Origin: CAWDXG01 sp963822115
Lineage (GTDB): Bacteria > Myxococcota_A > Polyangia > Polyangiales > Polyangiaceae
Direction of reading: 5' to 3'
NCBI GenBank assembly: GCA_963822115.1
Contig: CAWGGM010000020.1
Coordinates: forward strand, 310,001 to 374,000
DNA: 64,000 bases
Shown here one piece after another: positions 38,227 through 47,015 of the stretch. The translations under genes and the position numbers were made by a program. The notes beneath the pieces are model-generated. The model had not been told where the DNA came from. It searched no databases and saw nothing but the letters and a program-made list of their open reading frames with translations. Positions within the stretch are counted from its first letter, which is position 1, and each line of letters begins with the position of its first letter.

Positions 38227-41200
38227 GTGACGCTCGTCGGAGTATTCCTGACGACGACGACCCTGGCCGGGCGCAGCGCGGCCATCACGAACGCTACACA
38301 GGTTGCCGATCAGGGAACGGCACCGGAGTACTTCTGGTACGCGGACAACACGGCTGGTGGAATAACTCTATGCACCGCCGTACTCGCAACGCCCGCGCGA
38401 ATGATCACGGCCGCGCACTGCGTCAACGGCGATGCGAACTGGCCGCTTGCAACTTCGGACTACGGCCTGTTTCCGGGTGCAACAATCTACTTCACCCGCG
38501 GATCGCCGGTGTTTCTCGGCAGCTTCACCGTGTTCAACAAGTTCACGCCGAACAAGGATCCCAACTATACGTGGGTCGCGTGGGCCAAGGACTCGCCGAT
38601 GCAGTTCGATATCCCTGCCACAACGCTGAAAGACCTCGCAGTCATTCCGCTGGATGTCAGGGTTCCCAAGTACGAGGCCGTGCCGGCGGTCCTACCGTTC
38701 GATCCGGACGGCACGCCGCATCCGTGCTCTCCCGACTTCACTGGCAGGTTCCTCGGCTATGGGCACGACTACGCCAACCAGAACTACCTCACCGAGGCGA
38801 CCGGTTCGACGTTCATTTCCACCTACTATTTCCCGTGGGGCAATGGTCCGTATGCAGAAAACTACGAGGACACGCTCGGATTCGTGGGGGACACGACGCC
38901 GTTGATTGGAGACACTTTCCAGTTGCTGCAGCCCGGGCACCCGACGCTGCTCGAACACGGTGACTCGGGCGGCCCGCTCTACCAGGGTGCTAAGCTCTGC
39001 GGCATCAACTCCGAAAGGGTACCATTTGAACCTGATTGCACATTCGACCCATTGTCCTTTCCCCCATTCGAATGCGGGATCCGCGCCGAGAACTGGCATA
39101 CGCGCGTCGACACGACGGATGCCAAGAACTTCCTCCTACCCCTTCTTCGCGATAGCAAGGGGAACTGGATCGGCACTTGCGGCGGAAAGGGCCCGGAGGC
39201 GCTACAGGACGTGGACACCGACGGGGACCTGATCCCGGACGCCTGCGACCCCTGTCCCACGGTCAAGGACCAGATGTATCACGACACTGGCGTCTACACG
39301 GACTACCCCGACAGCGACGGCGACGGGATCCCGGACATCTGCGATGCCTGTCCCGACGTCGGCGTCAATGGGGGCGATAGCGGCCGCGTGTTCACGCCAG
39401 GACCGTACTATCCGTTCCCCGGCCGCTGGGCGCAGCCGGACTCAGACGGTGACGGCATCGGGGATGCCTGCGACACCTGCCCCCACAGCGACGTGCGCGA
39501 AAGTGCGGACAAGTCCAACGGTTGGCTATTCCAGAGTGACTGGGTGTGTTGCAACACGGATGCCGACTGCAGTACGGGCGGCACGAGCCGCTGCGTGAAG
39601 CTCGCTCCCGAGACCAGCCTGGTCAGCAACCCTGCTGAAGGTTTCGCACCCGGCAACGCGTGCAACGGGTACAAGGGGCGTTGCTCTTTCGGCGAGGACA
39701 AGGACTCCGACAACACCAGCGACCAGTGCGACAACTGCCCCGGGCTGGCCAACGACCAGGCGGACACGGACGGCGACGGCGTTGGCGACGAGTGCGACAA
39801 CTGCCCCGGCACTGGCGAATTCCCAGGCGACCATTCCGCCGACAACAACGACGTGACGTCGATGTACTGCGTGAGCGACGCCGATTGTCAGAAGATCAAC
39901 CCTGAGAGCGTCTGCGTGCCGGGGCCATTGACCTACTACACCAGCACTGGGTTTACTGCGGCCCACCCGCGCTGTAGCAAGTTCAAGGATGACGAGAACG
40001 GAGTGGGTGACGGAGTGGGTGACGCCTGCGACAACTGCCCCGACACCTACAACCCGCCGTACAGCAACGGCTCGAGCCCCGGCGACCTGAACGGCCAGGC
40101 CAACTGCAACCTCCTCGCCGAGGTAGCCGGGGGCATGGCCTACCCGTACCTCGGCGACGCCTGCGATCCGAGCCCGTGCAACCGTCTGGATCGGTCGCCC
40201 GTGGGGCAGGCGGCGCTCTACCCGCAGGACTGGGTCGACGACGGCACCCACGGCGATCTCTGGCGCATAGTCTCGTACGATCCGCAGATCCTGCCAAACA
40301 GCTCCTCCGCCAGTTTCCGTTCTCCGGAAACGAAGTTCGACAACAAGTACAAGGGCACGGGCGCACCTGTGGCGACCGTGGGAGCGCGCGTGTGCGACTG
40401 CGGGCTCGATCCCAACACCCACCAGGCGCGGAACGCGTGGCAGTGTCACCTTGAGAACATCTGTCGGATTGATCCCTCGCTGTACAACGAGACAGGGCAG
40501 CCTCAGGATCCGTTCCGGGAGCTGAAGACGTTCAGCGCCACAGCGCCCGATCTCGCTTCCCTACCAACGCCGTATCCCGGCTTCGCCCCGAACGGTGAGG
40601 TCACGGGCCTCCCGCTCGAAGCCGCGGCCGACACCACGCTGCAGTCGGGCGACAACCTCTCGCCGTTCCTCGGCGCGCCCACCTACGTGGCCTGGGATCT
40701 CAGCGCGAGCGGGGCGTCCGAGCTGGGTACCTTGGGCTACGGCCTTCTCGGCGTGTACTGGACTGCGGTGCGCGACGTGCCCCATGTGCTGCCCGGAACC
40801 CCAGTCGGCACGACCAAGCCTTTCACCGACTGGTCCAACAAGTACAGCAGCGGCTTCGCCGGAAAGCCGGGACCCATCGCCTCCGTCGGGCTGACGAAGT
40901 CCACCTGCCCGCACTGCAACCTCGGCGCCTGTACGTACTGCGAGGCGACGATCTGCAAGACCTGCATGGTCAGCGCCGACTTCAAATCGCTGGTCACCAG
41001 CCCCGCCACGGGGCAGGTCTTTGCGCAGTCGTCACAGGGCGCCATCGATATCACCAGCGAATTCTCGCAGCCCGCACTGGACGCGGTCTTCGCGCCAGAC
41101 ACGCGCTGGGTAACCTCCGCCGAGCGCGGCGGCTGGATCGGCGCAAACGGCCTTTCCTTCGCCGTGTTGTCGACCGACGGCAGCACCGTCGAGGGCGTGC

Positions 41201-41964
41201 TGGCAGCCAGCAGCGAGGGTGTGGGCTTGATCGGCGGTAGCGACGACACGCTCCCTGTCTTCGACGTTGCGTCTGCGGCGATCCGTCCGGTTGGAAACGC
41301 CCCCGCCCCGCGCAGCGACTTCGGCGCGGTGCTGAGTGGCCGCGAGCAGGCGGTGTTCGTGATCGGCGGCGAGCTCCAGAGCGGCGGGCTTGCGGGCGAC
41401 CTCTGGATGTACGACCTGGAAAGCTACAGGTGGTACCAGCTCCCGTTCACCGGTCCCGCTCCGCAGAAGGTGATCGCGGCGACCTACCTGGCCGACACGC
41501 GGAGCCTGTACGTCGTGGACCAGACCGACACCAACCCGGTGCTCGCGCGCCTGCTCCGCTATGACTTCGACACCGGCGCGTTCGTGCAGCTCGGCAAGTG
41601 GCCGCGTACGGTGGTGTTCGACCGGGTCGAGCTGTCGGGCGCGCCGGAGGGCAACCTCCTGCTCAGCGGCAGCTCGAAGCTCACCAACCACGTCGCGGGC
41701 GTCGTGCTGAAACCGTCCGCGGCCAAGGTGGACGTGGTCGGGGCGTTCCTGAGGAAGGGCGTGCTTGCAGTGGAGCCCACGCTCGGTGACACTGCTCTCA
41801 CGCTGCCGCTCGTCTCGGACAGCTCGACGGGCAGCACCAACACCGTAGTTCCAAACAAACAGGTCTTCTTCAGGACCCACGAGAAGCCCCAGCACAAGCC
41901 CAAGGGCCCGGCCTGCAACGACTACCGCTGCCCACCGCACCTCACGATCGGCGACGTTCTATGA
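38227..41964 (+). CDS. Secreted trypsin-like (S1) protease with thrombospondin type 3 repeats
   Basis: A 1245-aa protein with a short signal-like N terminus (VGVFLTTTTLAGRSAA). A GTG at 38200 would add nine residues and a more basic n-region. The S1 domain (residues ~20-310) has the catalytic triad: His in ITAAHC, Asp in LKDLAVIPL and Ser in GDSGGPLY. Residues ~325-640 carry calcium-binding TSP3-type repeats (DSDGDGIPDICDACP and variants). A further C-terminal ~550 residues include a Kelch-like beta segment (VFVIGGELQSGG, LWMYDLESYRW). It is likely a surface or secreted protease. ATGA overlap couples it to the next gene. Its 3' tail recurs in collapsed form at 45374-45548. Confidence 0.82.
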   Translation: MTLVGVFLTTTTLAGRSAAITNATQVADQGTAPEYFWYADNTAGGITLCTAVLATPARMITAAHCVNGDANWPLATSDYGLFPGATIYFTRGSPVFLGSFTVFNKFTPNKDPNYTWVAWAKDSPMQFDIPATTLKDLAVIPLDVRVPKYEAVPAVLPFDPDGTPHPCSPDFTGRFLGYGHDYANQNYLTEATGSTFISTYYFPWGNGPYAENYEDTLGFVGDTTPLIGDTFQLLQPGHPTLLEHGDSGGPLYQGAKLCGINSERVPFEPDCTFDPLSFPPFECGIRAENWHTRVDTTDAKNFLLPLLRDSKGNWIGTCGGKGPEALQDVDTDGDLIPDACDPCPTVKDQMYHDTGVYTDYPDSDGDGIPDICDACPDVGVNGGDSGRVFTPGPYYPFPGRWAQPDSDGDGIGDACDTCPHSDVRESADKSNGWLFQSDWVCCNTDADCSTGGTSRCVKLAPETSLVSNPAEGFAPGNACNGYKGRCSFGEDKDSDNTSDQCDNCPGLANDQADTDGDGVGDECDNCPGTGEFPGDHSADNNDVTSMYCVSDADCQKINPESVCVPGPLTYYTSTGFTAAHPRCSKFKDDENGVGDGVGDACDNCPDTYNPPYSNGSSPGDLNGQANCNLLAEVAGGMAYPYLGDACDPSPCNRLDRSPVGQAALYPQDWVDDGTHGDLWRIVSYDPQILPNSSSASFRSPETKFDNKYKGTGAPVATVGARVCDCGLDPNTHQARNAWQCHLENICRIDPSLYNETGQPQDPFRELKTFSATAPDLASLPTPYPGFAPNGEVTGLPLEAAADTTLQSGDNLSPFLGAPTYVAWDLSASGASELGTLGYGLLGVYWTAVRDVPHVLPGTPVGTTKPFTDWSNKYSSGFAGKPGPIASVGLTKSTCPHCNLGACTYCEATICKTCMVSADFKSLVTSPATGQVFAQSSQGAIDITSEFSQPALDAVFAPDTRWVTSAERGGWIGANGLSFAVLSTDGSTVEGVLAASSEGVGLIGGSDDTLPVFDVASAAIRPVGNAPAPRSDFGAVLSGREQAVFVIGGELQSGGLAGDLWMYDLESYRWYQLPFTGPAPQKVIAATYLADTRSLYVVDQTDTNPVLARLLRYDFDTGAFVQLGKWPRTVVFDRVELSGAPEGNLLLSGSSKLTNHVAGVVLKPSAAKVDVVGAFLRKGVLAVEPTLGDTALTLPLVSDSSTGSTNTVVPNKQVFFRTHEKPQHKPKGPACNDYRCPPHLTIGDVL

Positions 41965-43340
41965 GGAACACCCGCACGATTGCCGGTGCCGTTCTGGCCG
42001 CTGCAGTTCTCGGCCTCGGCTGGCTCTCGTGCTCGGGGAAACAGAACGCGACCACGACACCCGACGCCGCTGCTGGCGCGGCTGGCAGCGGCGGGGCGGG
42101 TGCGGGCGGAAGCGGGGGAAGCGTCGCGACCGGCGGCAGCGGAGGCACGGCCGGCAGCGGCGGCAGCGCGGGCACCCCCGAGTGGGGCGCCGCGCCGGAC
42201 TGGGAGGCGACGACGCTGACGCCCGCGGGCTGCCCCATCGAGCGGCTCGCCAATGCGCCCCAGGTGCGCTTCTTCAAGTGGAAGCCGTGCTCGTGGTCGC
42301 CGAATGACTGCGAGGAGGCGGTGTTCAATCCGGATCTTGTCGGATCGAGCCCGAACTATGTGGCGTTGGCAAGCGTGGTCCAGGACGATGGAACCGCCGT
42401 TCGGGTCGGGCTGGAGTTCGAGCTTCCCGGCGAGCCGGGGTTGTTCGCAACGGCCGAAGGCCAGGGCCTGGCCGGGCTCCGCAGCGCGTCTTCGGCAACC
42501 AAGTGCGGGATCGGCGGCGTCTCGGTCTATGGGAACCGCTTCGGTGTCGAGCTCTATCGCGAGGTAAAGCAATACACAGCCGAGTACGGTGGCGTCCTCG
42601 GCGATCTCGACGGACCAGCCAAGTCACAGCTGCCCTTCACTGCGAGTCAGGTCAACCCGAACGCCATCGTGCAGGGCGAATGGCTAGGCAGTGCGCGGTG
42701 GATCTGGTGGTTGGCAAGCTACGGCTACGGTACCGTCTCCGCGACCGACGGCTCCAGTTACACAGAGTTCGTCACCATGCAGTCGCCGGGCAACTTCGTC
42801 TATCTCGGACAACCCATCACGACCGGCAAGCTCTTCCTGTTCGGCGGTTTCGTCGGCGACGATGCCGGCATGGCGCATGGCAACGTCTACTACTCGGACG
42901 GCATCGCGGCGCCGCAGGTCTACATCGAGCCGACCGAGCCCGACACCTACTATGGTCGGCCCATCTACGCGAACAGCTACGTCGGTTTCTTCAAGGGCAT
43001 CGGCTTCAAGGACGTGAACGTATACAACTCGGTCGAGCTCTGGGCGTCGCCCTACTCGGAGGATCCGTCGAAGCTGAAGCCCGTCAAGCTCGCAGCGCTG
43101 CCGTACAAGGGGATGCCCGTGAACTCTGCCGGCGGTTGGGGCCATGCGGCATTTGGCGGGCCGACCAAGGACAAGGCCGCCTGGGTCTGGAACCTCGCGA
43201 CCGGCGCGCAGCAGACCTTCCCCTTCCCGCAGGACTACCGGCTCAGCGCGTTCCTGGGCGTCTCGCGCCAGCACGTGTGGGTGAGCGGGAGCATCCTCGG
43301 GGGTGCCACCCCCTACCTGATACGATTCCGTCTCCAATGA
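41961..43340 (+). CDS. Lipoprotein with Gly/Ser linker and unknown beta-rich domain
   Basis: A 459-aa protein. The signal peptide MRNTRTIAGAVLAAAVLGLGWLSC is a lipoprotein type, followed by a ~45-residue Gly/Ser/Ala linker. The folded part has regularly spaced aromatic segments (YVALASVVQDD, WIWWLASYGYG, HAAFGGPTKDKAAWVWNLATG) suggestive of a beta-propeller. No family is recognised. Overlap with the protease gene suggests the two products work together at the cell surface. Confidence 0.65.
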   Translation: MRNTRTIAGAVLAAAVLGLGWLSCSGKQNATTTPDAAAGAAGSGGAGAGGSGGSVATGGSGGTAGSGGSAGTPEWGAAPDWEATTLTPAGCPIERLANAPQVRFFKWKPCSWSPNDCEEAVFNPDLVGSSPNYVALASVVQDDGTAVRVGLEFELPGEPGLFATAEGQGLAGLRSASSATKCGIGGVSVYGNRFGVELYREVKQYTAEYGGVLGDLDGPAKSQLPFTASQVNPNAIVQGEWLGSARWIWWLASYGYGTVSATDGSSYTEFVTMQSPGNFVYLGQPITTGKLFLFGGFVGDDAGMAHGNVYYSDGIAAPQVYIEPTEPDTYYGRPIYANSYVGFFKGIGFKDVNVYNSVELWASPYSEDPSKLKPVKLAALPYKGMPVNSAGGWGHAAFGGPTKDKAAWVWNLATGAQQTFPFPQDYRLSAFLGVSRQHVWVSGSILGGATPYLIRFRLQ

Positions 43341-43525
43341 CGCCGGCTCCGACGACTCGGCCCACCTTTGGCGCGATGGGGCGCGCAGGTCAGGGTTGGC
43401 CGCGAAGAACGTGGACGACCGAGCGGAAGTGGCGACAATGTAGGGTGGTCGTGCGTTCCGGCTGGGGTTGGACTTCCTGGCTTCCGATCGACATCCGGTG
43501 CACGAACTGGGATGGTAGGCAAGCG

Positions 43526-43990
43526 ATGGCTTCTGATCCGAAACGCAGACGAGCCCGCGATGCGAGCGCGGAACAGCCAACGGAGAAGCCCACCGCGGAA
43601 AGCGGGGCCCGCGAAGCAAGGTCGGGGCCTTCACGCGGCTTGCGGCGGGCAGTGGTCCCGACGGGGCTCGTAGCGGCGGCGATGACGCTGTCGGAGTGTG
43701 CGTGTGCGGGGTACTCACACGTCCTCGGTTCGGAAGCCCCGACATCGTTTGATGCCGGCACGGACGCCATGTACGCCGACGCCGTGTACGCCGACGCGAC
43801 TTTCGACATCGGTGCAGCACCCGAGGCCGACGCAGCACCCGAGGCCGACGGAACACCCGAGGCCGACGCAACACCCGAGGCCGACGCAACACCCGAGGCC
43901 GACGCAACACCCGAGGCCGACGCCAGTGGCGATAGCGCGGCGACGGAAGCCGGCGACGGCGCAGCGGGTGCCGGCAGCGACGGCAACTGA
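43526..43990 (+). CDS. Low-complexity acidic lipoprotein-like protein (copy A)
   Basis: A 154-aa protein. A basic N terminus precedes a hydrophobic segment (VVPTGLVAAAMTLSECACAG) that could be a lipoprotein or membrane signal. The mature part begins SHVLGSEAPTSFDAGTDAMYADAV and continues into six PEADAT-type repeats before SGDSAATEAGDGAAGAGSDGN. It is paralogous to the protein at 45545-45905, which shares SHVLGS, DAGTDAMY, DATFDI and the C terminus. The start is uncertain. No function is recognised. Confidence 0.55.
   Translation: MASDPKRRRARDASAEQPTEKPTAESGAREARSGPSRGLRRAVVPTGLVAAAMTLSECACAGYSHVLGSEAPTSFDAGTDAMYADAVYADATFDIGAAPEADAAPEADGTPEADATPEADATPEADATPEADASGDSAATEAGDGAAGAGSDGN
43818..43925 (+). 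repeat. 18-bp coding tandem repeat, six units
   Basis: Six 18-bp units (CACCCGAGGCCGACGCAA type) start at 43818 and run every 18 bases. Each encodes a PEADAT-type hexapeptide. The paralogous gene has five related units at 45736-45825, with GACGCC instead of GAGGCC. Confidence 0.9.
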
Positions 43991-44063
43991 GTCTCGCGAG
44001 CGCAGCCAGCCGAGGACCGGCGGCAAATAGTGGACCGCCCACGCGGGTGACCACGATCTGTAG

Positions 44064-45169
44064 CCGCACGGACAGGGATTCACCGCGCCGATCACAAGCG
44101 GCCGCGCCGGGAACCACGCGCGCGCGCGGGCCCGCGCGATGCACACGCGCCCGTCCTCCAGCGGCTGGCGCAGCGCTTCGAGCGCGCCGCGCCGGAACTC
44201 CGCGAGCTCGTCGAGGAACAGCACGCCGTTGTGCGCGAGGCTGACCTCGCCGGGGCGCGGCATGTCGCCGCCGCCGACCAGGCCCGCTTCGCTGACGGAG
44301 TGATGCGGCGCGCGGAACGGCCGCCGGCTCACGACGCCCTTCTCCGGCTCGACCAGCCCGGCGACGCTGTGGATGGCCGTGGTCTCGATGGCTTCGTCGA
44401 ACTCCAGCGGCGGCAGGATGGACGGCAAGAGCCGCGCGAGCAGCGTCTTGCCGCCGCCGGGCGGGCCGATCATGAGCAGGTTGTGGTTGCCGGCCGCCGC
44501 GATCTCGAGCGCGCGGCGGGCCGTGGTCTGGCCGCGTACCTCTGAAAGATCGCCGAGCGCGCTGGACTCGTCCGGCACGAAGGGCGTGCGCTCCGCGGCA
44601 CGCAGCCGCCCTTTGCCGCGCAGGTACTCGCAAACCTCGCCCAGCGTCGAGGCGACGCGCACGTCCATGCCCTCGACCAGGCCGCCCTCGGCCCCGTTGC
44701 CAGCGGGAATGATCGCCGACGAAATGCCGCGCGCCCGCGCACCCTCGAGCTGGGGCAAGACGCCGCGGATCGGGCGCAGCGTGCCGTCGAGCGCCAGCTC
44801 GCCGAGCACCACAGTGTCGGCCAGCACGCCCTCCGGCAGCTCGCCCACGGCGCCCAGCATCGCCAGTGCCAGTGCGAGATCCAGCGCGGCGCCGCTCTTG
44901 CGCAAGTCCGCCGGCGCGAGGTTGACCGTGATGGCGTACTCGTCGATCAAGACGCCCAGCCGCGCCAGCGCGCTGGCGACGCGTACCCGCGCCTCGCGCA
45001 CCGCCGCTTCTGCCAGTCCCACCATCTGGAAGAACGACGGTCCGCGCGTACAGCACACTTCCACACGGATACGATGCGCCTCGAGCCCGACCAGCGTGCT
45101 CGCCTCCGCGCACGCGAGCCCCAGCGGCTTGCCGCAGATCGTGGCGGCGGTGTTGGCAGTAGCAACCAT
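44064..45169 (-). pseudogene. Truncated comM copy (N-terminal two-thirds)
   Basis: The copy starts at ATG 45169 and matches ComM to NPCPCGY, where homology stops; the Cys cluster and Mg_chelatase_C domain are missing. The frame stays open past the break to 43715, reading antisense through the neighbouring lipoprotein gene. This gives a 484-aa chimera with VGLGCC repeats that I regard as accidental. Walker A and B are intact, so a partial AAA+ product could be made. It is inferred to be a recombination relic. Confidence 0.85.
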
Positions 45170-45364
45170 GCCCGCTGCCGGTGCAGCCGGCGTGCCGGAG
45201 GCGAAGTGGCGGGATTTCTGCTGTTTCGCTCATCGCCAGGGGTGGCGGCGGGGTGGCGCCGCCATGGCGGGCGCCAGGGGCAACGAGCTCGGCTCTCCAC
45301 CAGAAGACGGCTCACCAGCAGTTACGTGATCGTTCTCGGGACAGGTCGAGCTGCCGGTGGAATA
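44064..45364. repeat. Direct repeat copy B of the comM segment
   Basis: This is the counterpart of 35779-37080. Positions 44184-45100 are identical to 35899-36815 over 917 bp. The upstream flank to about 45364 is recognisably homologous but diverged (shared GGCGAAGTGGCGGGATTTCT, then GCCGGTGGAA). Confidence 0.9.
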
Positions 45365-45373
45365 GACGCGCAC

Positions 45374-45548
45374 TCCAGTAGCCACGGTGGGAGCGCGCGT
45401 GTGCGACTGCGGGCTCGACCCCAGTACGCACCAGGCGCGGAACGCATGGCCCAACGACGTCGCGGGCGTCGTGCTGAAACCGTCCGCGGCCAAGGTGGAC
45501 GTCGTCGGGACGTGCCCGCCTCACTTCACCATCGGGGACGTGCTGTGA
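45374..45548 (+). pseudogene. Collapsed in-frame copy of the TSP3-protease gene tail
   Basis: Three blocks of the gene at 38227-41964 are joined. They correspond to about 40372-40441, 41687-41745 and 41934-41967. The reading frame is kept (VGARVCDCGLDPSTHQARNAW, then DVAGVVLKPSAAKVDVVG, then HFTIGDVL and stop). An in-frame TAG lies just upstream, and GTG 45387 is the only evident start (53 aa). The GTGA junction with the next gene mirrors the ATGA junction at 41961, so the operon boundary was duplicated as well. Confidence 0.8.
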
Positions 45549-45905
45549 GGGGATTGCGGAGGATCGCTGGCGTCGGGCTGCTGCTGGGTGTGCTGGGGGG
45601 GGGGCTGCTTGGTCAACGACGGCGTGGGGCACTCACACGTCCTCGGTTCGGGTGCCTCGACATCGTCCGACGCCGGCACGGACGCCATGTACACCGACGC
45701 CATGCATACCGACGCGACTTTCGACATCCCTACAGCACGCGACGCCGACGCAGCACCCGACGCCGACGCGGCACCCGACGCCGACGCAACACCCGACGCC
45801 GACGCAGCACCTGACGCCGACGCAACGTCGTCGGACGCAAGTGGCGATAGCGCGGCGACGGAAGCCGGCGACGGCGCGCCGGATGCGGGCAGCGACGGCG
45901 GCTGA
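45545..45905 (+). CDS. Low-complexity lipoprotein (copy B), frame interrupted at a G10 tract
   Basis: GTG 45545 begins a lipoprotein signal (MRGLRRIAGVGLLLGVL) resembling that of the lipoprotein at 41961. The frame then meets ten consecutive G. With nine G the sequence would read LGGGCLVNDG, a proper lipobox, and join the downstream frame. That frame (SHVLGSGASTSSDAGTDAMY, then PDADAA repeats, then SGDSAATEAGDG) ends at 45905 and matches copy A. The tract is either phase-variable or a sequencing error. Without a shift only a GTG at 45588 is available, which gives no signal peptide. Confidence 0.6.
45595..45604 (+). repeat. G10 homopolymer in signal-peptide codons
   Basis: Ten G residues occupy the codons just before the predicted lipobox cysteine. 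A change by one base switches the lipoprotein between in-frame and out-of-frame. Confidence 0.85.
45736..45825 (+). repeat. 18-bp coding tandem repeat, five units
   Basis: Five units of CACCCGACGCCGACGCAG type at 18-bp spacing encode PDADAA-like hexapeptides. They correspond to the repeat at 43818-43925. Confidence 0.88.
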
Positions 45906-45987
45906 GGCTCGCGACGAGCTACCGGTTCAGCGTCGTTGGTCGCTGATCGCTCAGGGAACGACGGCCAGGCGTGCAATGGACCGCCCG

Positions 45988-46110
45988 CGCGGGTCCCCAC
46001 GATCTGTACCCGCACGGACACGGGTTCACGGCGCCGATAACGAGTGGTCGCGCCGGAAACCACTCGCTGGTCGTCTTGGCAGTTGTCGCCGGCGCTGTGG
46101 ATGGCCAACA
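45988..46110 (-). pseudogene. Third, eroded comM remnant
   Basis: On the minus strand this reads WFPARPLVIGAVNPCPCGY followed by RSWGPARAVH. The truncated copy B has the same break point (CPCGY then RSWSPAWAVH), while intact comM continues HGHPRRN. A second fragment (46088-46110) matches the AIHSVAG region. The two truncated copies therefore derive from one another. Confidence 0.75.
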
Positions 46111-46428
46111 CGCGAACACGACTTCGGAAGCAGCGCCCGATAGGGATGCACAGGTGGAAGCCGCGCTCGATGCTGTCGGATCGTGCAAGCCGGCGACAAG
46201 TACGAAGCCGACGCAGATCTCCGGGGTTGCTTGCTATCTTGCGTCTGCACTTCCTCACGGAAGTTGCGCTGCGAGCGCCGCCGCCCCTGGCGGCCCGAGG
46301 ACATTCCATACGTGCACATGCACGCCAAGCGGGTGGTCGGGTGCGATGACGTCAAGGGACTCGAGGATGTGCCCGCCGGTCGACGCGAGCGCCACGGACT
46401 GATCCCGTCAGGCGGTGCTGGTAGCTCG
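46111..46428. other. No recognisable gene
   Basis: About 320 bp between the comM remnant and the next gene. Open frames exist on both strands but show no family sequence or start signals that I can support. Confidence 0.5.
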
Positions 46429-46890
46429 CTACTCGCTCTGGCCGAGGACCCCATCGCGTATCAGTTGCGACCGTGCGGCCTCGGCGTTGAACGTCCTTCG
46501 GGTGCCGCCCACCGCACCGAGAACGTCGTCCGCCGAGGCCACGACGTGGATCCGGCTGCGGAGCTTGGTCAGGAGCAGCATTCCAGCCAGCGCACTGCGC
46601 TGGACGCTGCCGGCAAATCCCCCACTCTCGATCACCACATAGAAGCCTCCGAGGTCCGGCACGAGTTTCTCGGCCATCGCGACCATGTGCTTGCGCACGA
46701 CCTCGCTCGGCGGCTTCACGCTGCGGTCGGTGATCGAGGCGTACACTACCGGCGCCGACTGGCTCGCCATGTACGCCGACAGATCCTGCTCGATCTCCAC
46801 CAGTTCGTCTATTTCCATCGCTTCCAGCCACCGTACTGCGAACAGACCGCTGACTTTGCACACACGATGAGCCACGGAGTTCTCTCCCAT
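46429..46890 (-). CDS. Conserved ~150-aa cytosolic protein of unknown function
   Basis: A 153-aa protein (MGENSVAHRVCKVSGLFAVRW start). Its alternating beta-alpha pattern (APVVYASITD, EVVRKHMVAMAEKLV, GGFYVVIESGGFAGSVQRSA, IHVVASADDVLGAVGG) resembles a STAS-like or roadblock-like small family common in myxobacteria. I do not know its function. An in-frame ATG at 46929 would add 13 residues. It lies downstream of the PLP/FemAB-like gene on the same strand, 125 bp away. Confidence 0.6.
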   Translation of the reverse strand: MGENSVAHRVCKVSGLFAVRWLEAMEIDELVEIEQDLSAYMASQSAPVVYASITDRSVKPPSEVVRKHMVAMAEKLVPDLGGFYVVIESGGFAGSVQRSALAGMLLLTKLRSRIHVVASADDVLGAVGGTRRTFNAEAARSQLIRDGVLGQSE

Positions 46891-47015
46891 GTGATCGAGG
46901 CAGGGGGGCTTCGCCTCGGTGCGTACCATAGGGGAACGTCGGCACCGATCGCAACGACAACGATCATCCCGCTCGTCGGAGACCCGGAGTGAGCCCGAAG
47001 CGTCGATAGCGTGGC

